This document shows, one piece after another, positions 26,120-34,143 of a stretch of 64,000 nucleotides of DNA. The stretch spans positions 248,001 through 312,000 of the forward strand of contig NZ_FWZU01000002.1 in the NCBI RefSeq assembly GCF_900177375.1, in the 5' to 3' direction. The stretch's first letter is position 1, and the number at the start of each line of letters is the position of its first letter. A model generated the notes under the pieces. The model was not told the DNA's origin. It saw nothing but the letters and a program-made list of their open reading frames with translations, and did no database searches. The translations under genes and the position numbers were made by a program. This stretch comes from Desulfovibrio gilichinskyi (GTDB lineage: Bacteria > Desulfobacterota > Desulfovibrionia > Desulfovibrionales > Desulfovibrionaceae).

Positions 26120-26180
26120 AAATATAGTTGATAACGTGTATGTTCGATTAATCGGACTGAATTAAATAGTTAAAAAAAAA

Positions 26181-26227
26181 GAGTTCCCGATCAGAAGATT
26201 ATTCTTATGATCGGGAACTCTTTTTTT
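26181..26227. terminator. Bidirectional rho-independent terminator
   Basis: GAGTTCCCGATCA (26181-26193) pairs perfectly with TGATCGGGAACTC (26208-26220), flanked by A9 on the left and T7 on the right. It can end both the dead LysE gene and the chemoreceptor gene on the other strand. Confidence 0.85.
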
Positions 26228-26285
26228 ATTGCAATAGTAATAATGCTTTAATTGTCAGAATCTTGTACATAATGATTAGTTGAAT

Positions 26286-28265
26286 CTAAAAATGATCGAA
26301 CTCGTTTTCGCTCATGTCTATTCCAATATTTCCGCTTCGCGAGGTGAGCACGTCTGCCACGGTATTAGATGCATAGTGGCTATGCTGTTCGTTCATGCGG
26401 AAATAATTTACATTATCTGCTAATTGAGCAGCCTGTGCATACAGTTGTTCTGATGTAGAAGCCATTTCTTCCGCGGCAGAAGTATTGGCTTGGATCACTT
26501 TATCCAGTTCTGAAACAGCTACTGCAACTTGGTCCGCGGTATTGGAAAGCTCATTGTTTGTTGCTGCTATTTCCTGAATCATTTCTGAAGTTTGTTTAAT
26601 ATCCGGGAGTATATCGCTAAGCAAAGTTCCGGCACGTTCTGCCACTTGTACGCTGGAAATCGAAAACTCATGAATTTCTTGTGCTGCCGATCCGCTTCGT
26701 TCAGCCAGTTTGCGAACTTCAGAGGCTACCACCGCAAATCCTTTTCCATGCTCTCCGGCGCGGGCTGCTTCGATAGCAGCATTAAGAGCGAGTAGGTTGG
26801 TTTGCCGTGCTATCTCTTCGATGATTTTGATTTTATCAGCGATTTCTTTCATCGCTATTGCGGTCTGGTGGACAGCACTGCCGCCTTCTTCCGCTTTAAC
26901 GGCTGTGCGCGCCGCAATCTGGCTTGTCTGCTGTGCGCTGTCGGAGTTATTTCTGATAGATTCGACCATTTCTTCAATGGAGGCTGTAACTTGTTCTGCA
27001 GAAGCGGCCTGTTCCACGGCACCCTGCGAAACTGATTCTGATGTGGCGGATAGCTCTTCACTTCCGGCGGAAACGCCTGAGGCTCCGTCTTGAACTCCGC
27101 CTACGATTTCACGCAGTTTGTCTTTCATAAAATTAAGCTGCCGGGCGAGATGGCCTGTCTCGTCGTTTGCAGTGATATTTATGGATGCGTCGAGATTACC
27201 ATGAGCTATTTTTTCGGCAAAGGTTACACTTGCTGTAAGAGCGTTGGTTATCAGCTTTGTGATCAGATAACCAATGGTTGTTGATAAGATAATTACGCAA
27301 GCCAGCAAACCGAGAACTATGATTCTGGCATCGGAATAAGCTGTATGTGCATTATCTTCAGATATTTTTTTATTAGGATCAATGGTTGTGTCCATGATCT
27401 TCGTCAGTGTCAGGAGCAGATCAGAAGTTTCAGCTTCAACGGTGGTGTCTATTTCTTTAATTTCTCTTAAATGCTCTGTTAATTTTTCACCCTCTTTGGT
27501 GTATTCGACTAGGTCAGACTCAATTTTGTCAGCAGCTTTTTCCATTTCAGGTAATCCGGAAATGGTTTCACGCCATTTTAAAAGACCTTTTTCAGCTTTC
27601 GCCAGAGCATTGACATAATCTGTCAGTGACTTTTTTGTACCAGCTGCAATATAGTCATGTGAGGCCGATTTGAGTGCTAATACATTTGTAATAACATCCT
27701 CGTTCATAACCATGTCCACTGACGACCAGTGAATCATTTCCCCTATATCTGCTGATTGTTCTGCTTTGGCTTTATGCGGGTCGATGATGTCGGCCATAGT
27801 CGTTTTCAGAAAAGATAAAATATCGTTCACAAGGCCATCCCATTTAGTCTGGATGTCTATCACTTCTTTTTTGACTGTTGCTAACTGTGTAGACACGTCA
27901 TTAATTTTTTTAATGTTTTCCTTAACTGACGCGGATCCTTTAATCAGGTCCGGTTGTCCGGTAATGGTCCGGTCCCATTTATTAAGACCTTTTTCGATGT
28001 TGTAAAAAGTTTTTGCTAGATTCTCCGCATCAGCCTTATTTCCTCTGAGGGACATAACAGTCATGGCTTTATTTAAAACTAAAGCGTTTTCCACTACAGC
28101 TTCATTCATGACCATATCAACATTACTCACAACCATGAAGTTCTGCATGGCAGAGTATACAGTGTTTATGGAATTTATTCCGACGTATCCGACGATTGCG
28201 GCGAGTAAAGTAACTATAAAAAAGCCACTTCCTATTTTCCGACCGACAGTCATTTTAATTTGCAT
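26286..28265 (-). CDS. Methyl-accepting chemotaxis protein with a tandem-duplicated sensor region
   Basis: The 659-residue receptor has an N-terminal membrane helix (about 11-31), a periplasmic domain of about 280 residues, a second helix (about 313-335), HAMP, and a cytoplasmic hairpin. The hairpin tip reads [31 protein letters not shown], shown here in part, which is where CheA and CheW bind. The sensor seems to be two copies of one module. VDMVMNE, EKGLxKWxxTIxGxP and IDPxK each occur twice, about 155 residues apart. No C-terminal pentapeptide for CheR tethering is seen. GGGGAGGGG lies before the ATG. It is single and separated from the next receptor by 235 bases. Confidence 0.93.
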   Translation of the reverse strand: MQIKMTVGRKIGSGFFIVTLLAAIVGYVGINSINTVYSAMQNFMVVSNVDMVMNEAVVENALVLNKAMTVMSLRGNKADAENLAKTFYNIEKGLNKWDRTITGQPDLIKGSASVKENIKKINDVSTQLATVKKEVIDIQTKWDGLVNDILSFLKTTMADIIDPHKAKAEQSADIGEMIHWSSVDMVMNEDVITNVLALKSASHDYIAAGTKKSLTDYVNALAKAEKGLLKWRETISGLPEMEKAADKIESDLVEYTKEGEKLTEHLREIKEIDTTVEAETSDLLLTLTKIMDTTIDPNKKISEDNAHTAYSDARIIVLGLLACVIILSTTIGYLITKLITNALTASVTFAEKIAHGNLDASINITANDETGHLARQLNFMKDKLREIVGGVQDGASGVSAGSEELSATSESVSQGAVEQAASAEQVTASIEEMVESIRNNSDSAQQTSQIAARTAVKAEEGGSAVHQTAIAMKEIADKIKIIEEIARQTNLLALNAAIEAARAGEHGKGFAVVASEVRKLAERSGSAAQEIHEFSISSVQVAERAGTLLSDILPDIKQTSEMIQEIAATNNELSNTADQVAVAVSELDKVIQANTSAAEEMASTSEQLYAQAAQLADNVNYFRMNEQHSHYASNTVADVLTSRSGNIGIDMSENEFDHF

Positions 28266-28404
28266 TGTATCCCCTCCCCGAGGCTATGCGTATGGTTAAG
28301 TAACTATCTGAATGTTATGTATCTTAATTTATAATTAGTAGTTTTTGCAATAAAATTGTATGTCACATAATTGTCATGTGATTTTTATTTGACTGTTATA
28401 TATA

Positions 28405-28439
28405 AATGCCCTTTTCAATATAACATTGAAAAGGGCATT
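28405..28439. terminator. Inverted repeat between the two chemoreceptor genes
   Basis: AATGCCCTTTTCAAT (28405-28419) and ATTGAAAAGGGCATT (28425-28439) form a perfect 15-bp stem with a 5-base loop. It follows the stop of the second receptor on the minus strand. No clear T run follows on that strand, so it could instead protect the mRNA end. Confidence 0.5.
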
Positions 28440-28500
28440 CATGCGTGATCCTTGTGAATATTTATATATAGAAATATTCGATATTATATTGTGAATTGCA

Positions 28501-30813
28501 TCATTTTTTCATGTCAGTAACGAGATCTTCTAATTCTTTAGTCAATCCTGCAAGTTCCTTAATGTCTTGAGATGCTTCATGCATAGCGGATGCTGTTTCC
28601 AGAGAGGTTGCGTTAACGCTTTCAATAGCACGGGAGATTTCCTCTGTAGTGCTGGCTTGTTCTTCCGAAGCTGTTGCAATGTTTTGAGCCTGAGAAAAAT
28701 TTCTGTCCGAAATTTCCAAAATGATTTTAAGAACATTTCGAGCTTCGTTAGCCATCGTGGTTGAGCTTTCCACTTCTACTCTGGTTGTTTGCATGTGGCT
28801 GATATTATTCTGTGTTGCTGTCGTAATGGCAGAAACAGCCCGTGTAACTTCATCAGTTGCCGACATGGTCTTTTCGGCAAGTTTGCGGACTTCGTCAGCA
28901 ACTACTGCGAAACCTCGTCCTGCTTCACCGGCCCGTGCTGCTTCAATGGCTGCGTTAAGTGCCAGCAGGTTGGTCTGGTCGGCAATATCTGAAATTACGT
29001 TCATAATTGAATGGATGTCCCCGACTTTGTCACTAAGGCCGTCAAGTTCCTTTTCAAGTATCTTGAACTGATCATCGATGGAGCCGATAACTTTCTCAAC
29101 ATCTGACATAGCTTTGTTTCCTGAAACAGCCTGCTCGCGGGCGTTTTCAGCATCTGATGCTGCAATTGCAGCATTTTGAGCAACTTCGGCGACAGTTGCA
29201 TTCATTTCGGTCATAGCCGTGCTGGTTTCTGTCGCCAGCTGTTGTTGTACTTTTGAACCTTTAGATACTTCGTTTATCTGGCTGTTCAGGTTTTGAGCGG
29301 CGAGTGCGACTCTCGTGACAATTTTTTCCATTGTGTTGGCCGCTGCGAGCATGCCTTCTTTCTTGGCATTTTCTGCTTCATGCCGAGCCTCATCTGCTTC
29401 AAGCTTAGCTTGCTGGGCCATTTTCGCACGTTCATGAGCTTCATGCTGTTCATGCTTCATGCCTGCAAATGTTTCTCTAAGCGTATGATGCATTTTTATG
29501 ATTGCCAGATAAATACCTTTGGCTGTTTTTTCATCCGGGAAAGAAATATTCTCATCACTTTTGGATATTCTGGAAGCAATATCGGCGATATCGTTAGGAT
29601 CCCCACCAATCTGGTTGGCGATGATTTTTCTGTTATACATTATTATAAACAGGCTGAGACCCGCGAGGAGCAGGATGCCCATCAACATCATTATTTTGAT
29701 GTTTTCTAAGGATGCGTCCATCCTCTTCTGTTCTTGAGCGCGTTTTAGTTTTAAGTCTGTAACAAATGTTGCAAGCTGAGTCTGAGCATTATCCAGAATC
29801 TTTTTACCGACACCTGAATCCAGACGTTTGATAATCTTAGACCACATCAGATTTACGTTGCCTATGGCTGACTGGCTGTTGGCTATCAGCTGGAGGAAAT
29901 TGGCCGCACTGTCGACCTGTTCGCGCGGTAATACAGGAACTTCTGCCACCGCTTTTCTCATCTCTATGCGGTCGATGCCGAGTTCCTCAGCTATTTTATC
30001 AAAGTTGTCGTAATCCGGCGGGCTGGTAAGTATTTGTCCGCCAAGCCATGATCCTATCTGTACACCGTCAACAATGATAGGAACTCCGAAATCAACCAGT
30101 CCGGCATGGCAGGAATAAACGTATGGATTACCGGTTTCTTTAGCCACTTCACCGCCCTTGGCATCATTGGCTGCACACCTGAGAGCTCCTTCTTTGTTCG
30201 GTCTGATCAGGCCGAAGCAGAAACTGCTGAACTCTTCAAAACTCTGTTGTTTAAGCGGAGTTCCGTCTTTTTCAACAATAAGGTTGGCGATGCCTGTCAT
30301 TTTTGAAAAAAGGTGCTGAAATTCTCTAAGCATTTTGGGAGAAAGAACTTCCTCTACTTTGACTATTGAATCTTTCGCTTTTGGATCGATGTTTTTTGCG
30401 CGTTCTTCCGGTGTCATGTCCAGACGTTTGCGGTCTGCTATGGAAGGTTCCGCTTCCTGAGCGTACCAGTCCTGCATTAATTTTTGGGATTCGGCGAGTG
30501 GTACTGAGTCCAGCCCGACTTTAGAACTTAATGCGACAGCTTGCGTGGTCAAAGTTTCGAATTTGGCCTGTAATTTTTTGTACGGTTCAAGGTATGTCTG
30601 TTTTCCTGTCAGCATGTAGTTTCGTACACCTGCTTCAATTGCATACATTGAACTTTTTATTTCACCGGTGACTTGGATGAGTTCTATTGTTGTCGCTTGT
30701 TTTTCATTTTCATTCAAATAGGAACTCATGACATTCAAAATGTAGCCACTTCCAATTAGAACTAAAAAAAGAATCGTGACGTTGCCGACAAGTAGTTGCG
30801 TTTTGAATTTCAT
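28501..30813 (-). CDS. Methyl-accepting chemotaxis protein with CHASE3-like and PocR sensory domains
   Basis: The 770-residue receptor begins with a membrane helix (about 8-28) and a CHASE3-like helical region ([36 protein letters not shown]). A PocR-type domain follows at about 180-300: [19 protein letters not shown], then [18 protein letters not shown], then WLGGQI. A second membrane helix (about 373-393) leads into a coiled coil and the signalling hairpin ([20 protein letters not shown]). PocR domains are known to bind small metabolites, and the three conserved Cys may sense redox or a metal. The domain appears to lie between the two membrane helices, in the periplasm, which is less usual for PocR. 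The gene lies 10 bases after a leftward membrane-protein gene's end but is probably its own unit. Confidence 0.93.
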   Translation of the reverse strand: MKFKTQLLVGNVTILFLVLIGSGYILNVMSSYLNENEKQATTIELIQVTGEIKSSMYAIEAGVRNYMLTGKQTYLEPYKKLQAKFETLTTQAVALSSKVGLDSVPLAESQKLMQDWYAQEAEPSIADRKRLDMTPEERAKNIDPKAKDSIVKVEEVLSPKMLREFQHLFSKMTGIANLIVEKDGTPLKQQSFEEFSSFCFGLIRPNKEGALRCAANDAKGGEVAKETGNPYVYSCHAGLVDFGVPIIVDGVQIGSWLGGQILTSPPDYDNFDKIAEELGIDRIEMRKAVAEVPVLPREQVDSAANFLQLIANSQSAIGNVNLMWSKIIKRLDSGVGKKILDNAQTQLATFVTDLKLKRAQEQKRMDASLENIKIMMLMGILLLAGLSLFIIMYNRKIIANQIGGDPNDIADIASRISKSDENISFPDEKTAKGIYLAIIKMHHTLRETFAGMKHEQHEAHERAKMAQQAKLEADEARHEAENAKKEGMLAAANTMEKIVTRVALAAQNLNSQINEVSKGSKVQQQLATETSTAMTEMNATVAEVAQNAAIAASDAENAREQAVSGNKAMSDVEKVIGSIDDQFKILEKELDGLSDKVGDIHSIMNVISDIADQTNLLALNAAIEAARAGEAGRGFAVVADEVRKLAEKTMSATDEVTRAVSAITTATQNNISHMQTTRVEVESSTTMANEARNVLKIILEISDRNFSQAQNIATASEEQASTTEEISRAIESVNATSLETASAMHEASQDIKELAGLTKELEDLVTDMKK

Positions 30814-30822
30814 TCTCCACTC

Positions 30823-31449
30823 CTAATAAACAAGATACTGTTTTAAAAAAAGAAATGAGACACCCCGATATATAAAAAAACAACCTGTGCAAATGCACGC
30901 CACCCGTGCGAGTTGTTTTAAAAAAAAGGGATTGAGCCGTATGGCTGCTAAAGAAAACGGTAATACATAAACGGACGTGGCCAGAAAGAAGAAGAAAAAA
31001 AACATAAGCCCCTGTAGTGGACTCCCTTTTTCCATAGCCACGCTTACAGCAAGTAAAATAGGAGGGCACAGCACAAGGCTGTTTAAAAAACCTGCAATAA
31101 AGATTGTTTTTTTTGTACCAAATAACATTTTTTTTCCCGGACACTTTTTTTTCGTACAGCTGTAAAAAGTCTGGGCGATGAGCAGGACTCCTAATGCTAT
31201 TTGAGAAATGGAAAATACCGCATTACTTTGTGCGAAACTGTCATGACCTATGCGACCTGCAAGCCCTGCCAGCGTGCCGAGTGTTCCGTAAGCAAGAAAT
31301 CTACCCGCCAAAAAAGTTCCTACTTGCCGCAGTCCTGATTGTATGCCTTTTTGCGGTGATGCAAGGATTAAAGGAGCTAAGGTCGGTCCGCATGTGACCA
31401 TGCAGTATAGTCCGGCAGAGGCCCCGAGGGATAGAGCTTGAATTATCAC
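30823..31449 (-). CDS. DsbD/UreH-type membrane protein, partner of an exported MIP18 protein
   Basis: The 208-residue protein has six predicted membrane helices. The first carries YCMVTCGPTLAPL, matching the C-x3-C-G-P motif of DsbD-like/UreH-like families that pass electrons or move metals. Other helices contain FLNSLVLCPPILLAV and ATSVYVLPFSL. A Cys- and Lys-rich cytoplasmic loop (TKKKCPGKK) and another Cys pair (CICTGC) follow. It starts at GTG, overlapping the stop of the MIP18 gene as GTGA, so the two are translationally coupled. Electron transfer across the membrane to the exported partner, or metal handling, are the two readings. The family is called from motif and topology only. Confidence 0.8.
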   Translation of the reverse strand: MIIQALSLGASAGLYCMVTCGPTLAPLILASPQKGIQSGLRQVGTFLAGRFLAYGTLGTLAGLAGRIGHDSFAQSNAVFSISQIALGVLLIAQTFYSCTKKKCPGKKMLFGTKKTIFIAGFLNSLVLCPPILLAVSVAMEKGSPLQGLMFFFFFFLATSVYVLPFSLAAIRLNPFFLKQLARVACICTGCFFIYRGVSFLFLKQYLVY

Positions 31450-31937
31450 TCACTTCCCCAAAGTTGTTTGCGGCCTTCTTTTGTCATACGCGAAGGTTTC
31501 CATCTTGTTTTGGTATCTACAATAACCGTGTTTTTTTTATTGGGAGCTGTTTCACTTACTGTTTTGCGAATATCCGCAATAAGATCTTTTATGTAAGGGC
31601 AAAACGGAGAGGTCAAAATGATAGTAATAGACAGCGTCTCGGTTTCATCAGGACACTTGATTTCTTTTATTAATCCTAAATCAACAATGTTAATATTAAG
31701 CTCCGGATCGTTAATCTTTTTTAGAGCTTGAAATATGTTTTTTTCGCATTCAGTTGCTGTAAGCTGAGAAGTGGATAAATGATGTTTTATAGTTTGATTT
31801 GTTGAATTTTGCTTAAAATCATCAGCAGTGGCAGATGTATATGAAGTAACGAGAAAAGAAATTGCTAATGTAAAAATAACAATAAATACTAATGTGTTAT
31901 GACTGGTTATAATGGGCTTGTAGTTACATGAATGCAT
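31446..31937 (-). CDS. Exported MIP18/DUF59 (SufT-like) domain protein
   Basis: The 163-residue protein begins with a signal peptide or membrane anchor (LVFIVIFTLAISFLVTSYTS, then ATADD). Residues about 65-160 form a MIP18/DUF59 domain: IFQALKKINDPELNINIVDL, GLIKEIKCPD, ITIILTSPFCPYIKDLIADI with the conserved Cys, and the end WKPSRMTKEGRKQLWGS. In the cytoplasm this family helps mature iron-sulfur proteins (SufT, PaaD, CIA2). An exported version is unusual. It is coupled to the DsbD-like membrane protein by a 4-base overlap. The start at 31937 has only a weak ribosome site, but no later Met leaves the signal intact. The upstream 250 bases are AT-rich and probably carry the promoter. Confidence 0.82.
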   Translation of the reverse strand: MHSCNYKPIITSHNTLVFIVIFTLAISFLVTSYTSATADDFKQNSTNQTIKHHLSTSQLTATECEKNIFQALKKINDPELNINIVDLGLIKEIKCPDETETLSITIILTSPFCPYIKDLIADIRKTVSETAPNKKNTVIVDTKTRWKPSRMTKEGRKQLWGSE

Positions 31938-32188
31938 TTAAAAAGTCCGTTGTCATATATTTTTAAATTAAATTTATTTAAGAAACGATGTTATTGGTTT
32001 AATAAGATTTTATTATAAATTTATCAAACAATAATTTACTTTGCAGTAATTGAAAAAGATAAATTAATGATGACATACAGAACAGATTGCAACGATTTCA
32101 AGTTTATTTTTTGTAAGTGAAGTTGTGCTTTATAAGTTGTAACGATAGATGCGAACGAATTGTTCGTTTCAATAATGGGAGACTTACA

Positions 32189-32923
32189 ATGGATAGTGAA
32201 AAGTTAAAAAAAGGAAATATCGATAATCTGACAACACTTTGGAAAAAAATGGGGGCGAAGGCACAAGTAACTACAGCGCAAGTAGTTTATTACTTAGCTT
32301 CAAGGTGGCCTAACCGATGTTGGTTTGACTGGGATACAGATTTTATTAGTGGCATTAACAGTGTGTTGGATGTTCTCAGACCAGATCAAATAGTGCCTGT
32401 ATGGGATAAATCTGGAAATAAAATAGGTAAACGTGAGCAGGATCTGATAGATAACGGGTTTGGCATAATGCTTGAGCAGACTGCCATGGTTTTGAGCGCA
32501 AATGATTTTCCAAAACAGGATTCATCGGTAAATAATATTAAATTGGTCAGTTCCACTGAGGATATCGAAAGTTGGGTGAGTGTTGGCAGTAAAGCTTTCG
32601 GATATCAGATTGACCCGCATGTTATAAGTAAACTTGTTTCTGATGATGATATAAAACTATTCATATATTATTGTGAGAACACACCCGCCGGCACTGCATT
32701 GCTCTGCAAAACATCCGAAGTCATCGGAGTTCATCAAGTTGGCGTGGCACCTGCGTTTCAGGGGAAAAGAATTGGTTCTTCTTTAATGAAGTATCTGATT
32801 CCAGTGTGCAAGGAATGGCAGGGGGAATTTATCACCCTGCAAGCTTCAGCCGCGGGTAAAGGACTTTACGAACGTCTCGGTTTTAAACCTCAATTTATGA
32901 TTAGAAGCTACCGCCGTAAGTAA
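32189..32923 (+). CDS. GNAT family N-acetyltransferase
   Basis: The 244-residue protein has a C-terminal GNAT domain (about 115-244). The acceptor side reads SWVSVGSKAFGYQIDPHVIS, and the CoA loop VIGVHQVGVAPAFQGKRIGS carries the Q-x-x-G-x-G/A pattern. The end AAGKGLYERLGFKPQ is typical. The first 110 residues hold an unassigned helical part (LTTLWKKMGAKAQVTTAQVV and a Trp-rich WPNRCWFDWDTDF). It probably acetylates a small molecule; substrate unknown. GGAGA lies seven bases before the ATG at 32189; an upstream in-frame ATG (32117) lacks a site. Confidence 0.85.
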   Translation: MDSEKLKKGNIDNLTTLWKKMGAKAQVTTAQVVYYLASRWPNRCWFDWDTDFISGINSVLDVLRPDQIVPVWDKSGNKIGKREQDLIDNGFGIMLEQTAMVLSANDFPKQDSSVNNIKLVSSTEDIESWVSVGSKAFGYQIDPHVISKLVSDDDIKLFIYYCENTPAGTALLCKTSEVIGVHQVGVAPAFQGKRIGSSLMKYLIPVCKEWQGEFITLQASAAGKGLYERLGFKPQFMIRSYRRK

Positions 32924-32975
32924 TATAAAATTTTAGAATGTTTCCTGTAGGAGTTTTATTTTTTAAAAGTTGCCG

Positions 32976-33032
32976 TTGACAATTTTAAAAATGAACTATA
33001 AATTCATTTTTATAAATGAATTATATATTCAT
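32976..33032 (+). promoter_or_regulatory. Promoter with two TetR-type palindromic operators
   Basis: TTGACA (32976-32981) with a TAAATT -10 region 17 bases on lies before the TetR gene. Two 17-bp palindromes with ATGAA/TTCAT ends follow, at 32991-33007 and 33016-33032. They are 25 bases apart from start to start, and the first overlaps the -10 box. This fits autorepression by the TetR protein encoded at 33059. Confidence 0.7.
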
Positions 33033-33058
33033 TTTTAAACAAGGAGGAGGACATAGTT

Positions 33059-33691
33059 ATGGTTCAAGTTTTGAAAGACAGTGTTCGTGAGCAAATCTTC
33101 ATTGCAGCCGAAGAACAGTTTGCAAAAGTCGGATTCAAGAAAGCTACTATGGGTGCAATCGCTCAGGCAGCAGGCGTCGCAACGGGAACTATCTATAAAT
33201 ATTTCAAAACTAAAAAAGAATTATTTCAATTAATAATTACAGATGATTTTGTAGAAGAGTTTTCATCTTTGACTCGTAACAGAGTCGCAGCCTTTGCGCA
33301 GTCGGAAGGGCTTAGCTTAGGTCAATCTGCAATGACTGGAGAGGCAGGTGAACTGTTTCGATTTTGGATTCGCAATCGACGTAAAGTTATAATAATTTTG
33401 GCGCGGGCAGAAGGCTCTAAGCATGAAAAGTTTGCGCAAAAATACATTCTGAATATGACAGCACAGACGATAGAACAGGCTCGGCAGCAGTTTCCTGAGA
33501 TGAATATAACTAATACATTTCGTTTTATGGTGAATAAAATTCTCACTGAGTCTGTAAGAGGAATTGTTGCAATTTTAGACAACTTTGAAGACGAAAAAGC
33601 AATTTGCGAAGCATTTGCAGCCAGTACTACCTATCAGCTTGCCGGCATAAACGCTTTTATTGCGTGGAGTCAGCATCCCGGGAGGTTCTAA
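33059..33691 (+). CDS. TetR/AcrR family transcriptional regulator
   Basis: The 210-residue protein has the standard N-terminal helix-turn-helix: QIFIAAEEQFAKVGFKKATM, AIAQAAGVATGTIYKYFKTK, then KELFQLII. The helical C-terminal ligand and dimer domain is diverged, as usual. A strong AAGGAGGAGG precedes the ATG. Its stop overlaps the start of the next gene (TAATG). Two palindromes in its promoter are the probable operator. The likely target is its own operon and perhaps the molybdopterin oxidoreductase downstream. Confidence 0.93.
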   Translation: MVQVLKDSVREQIFIAAEEQFAKVGFKKATMGAIAQAAGVATGTIYKYFKTKKELFQLIITDDFVEEFSSLTRNRVAAFAQSEGLSLGQSAMTGEAGELFRFWIRNRRKVIIILARAEGSKHEKFAQKYILNMTAQTIEQARQQFPEMNITNTFRFMVNKILTESVRGIVAILDNFEDEKAICEAFAASTTYQLAGINAFIAWSQHPGRF

Positions 33692-34011
33692 TGAATGGTT
33701 TTGATATGATGGCTGAGGCAAAAATGCGTCAGTGGGAGAAAGATAAGAAAGATGGATGTAAATCAGCATCCGTAAAAGATACTGTTTCAGTCAGCTCTGG
33801 AGAGTCGCTGGAAAAGCAGCTTTATGCGGATATAAAGAGACTCATAAAACAGTCGTTTCAGGCAGGCCCGGTAGAGCAGAAGCAAATGCTGAAGGAAGCT
33901 GAAAAATTGCAGATACAGTTGTCAGCAAGGCTTGAACGCAGTGGTTACAACAATATATCCAAATATTTTTCTGACGAGATTAAGAAGTTAAAAGCAGGTA
34001 ATTCAGAATAG
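33691..34011 (+). CDS. Hypothetical helical protein in operon with TetR
   Basis: The 106-residue protein is translationally coupled to the TetR gene by TAATG, with GGGAGG upstream. It is charged, helical and soluble: MNGFDMMAEAKMRQWEKDKK at the start, then LEKQLYADIKRLIKQSF and MLKEAEKLQIQLSARLERSG. No metal motif, membrane segment or enzyme signature is seen. I do not recognise the family. Its tight coupling suggests that it works with or modulates the regulator. Confidence 0.75.
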   Translation: MNGFDMMAEAKMRQWEKDKKDGCKSASVKDTVSVSSGESLEKQLYADIKRLIKQSFQAGPVEQKQMLKEAEKLQIQLSARLERSGYNNISKYFSDEIKKLKAGNSE

Positions 34012-34143
34012 TATTTTTCAAATTAAAATTCAGAATAAAAAACAATTGCAACAATTAAATATCTGGGTGAAAACTTTTGTGCGATTGGGGCCTGATTTGT
34101 GGAACCAATTGTCATATAATATAAATTAATCCGGATTTGAAGA

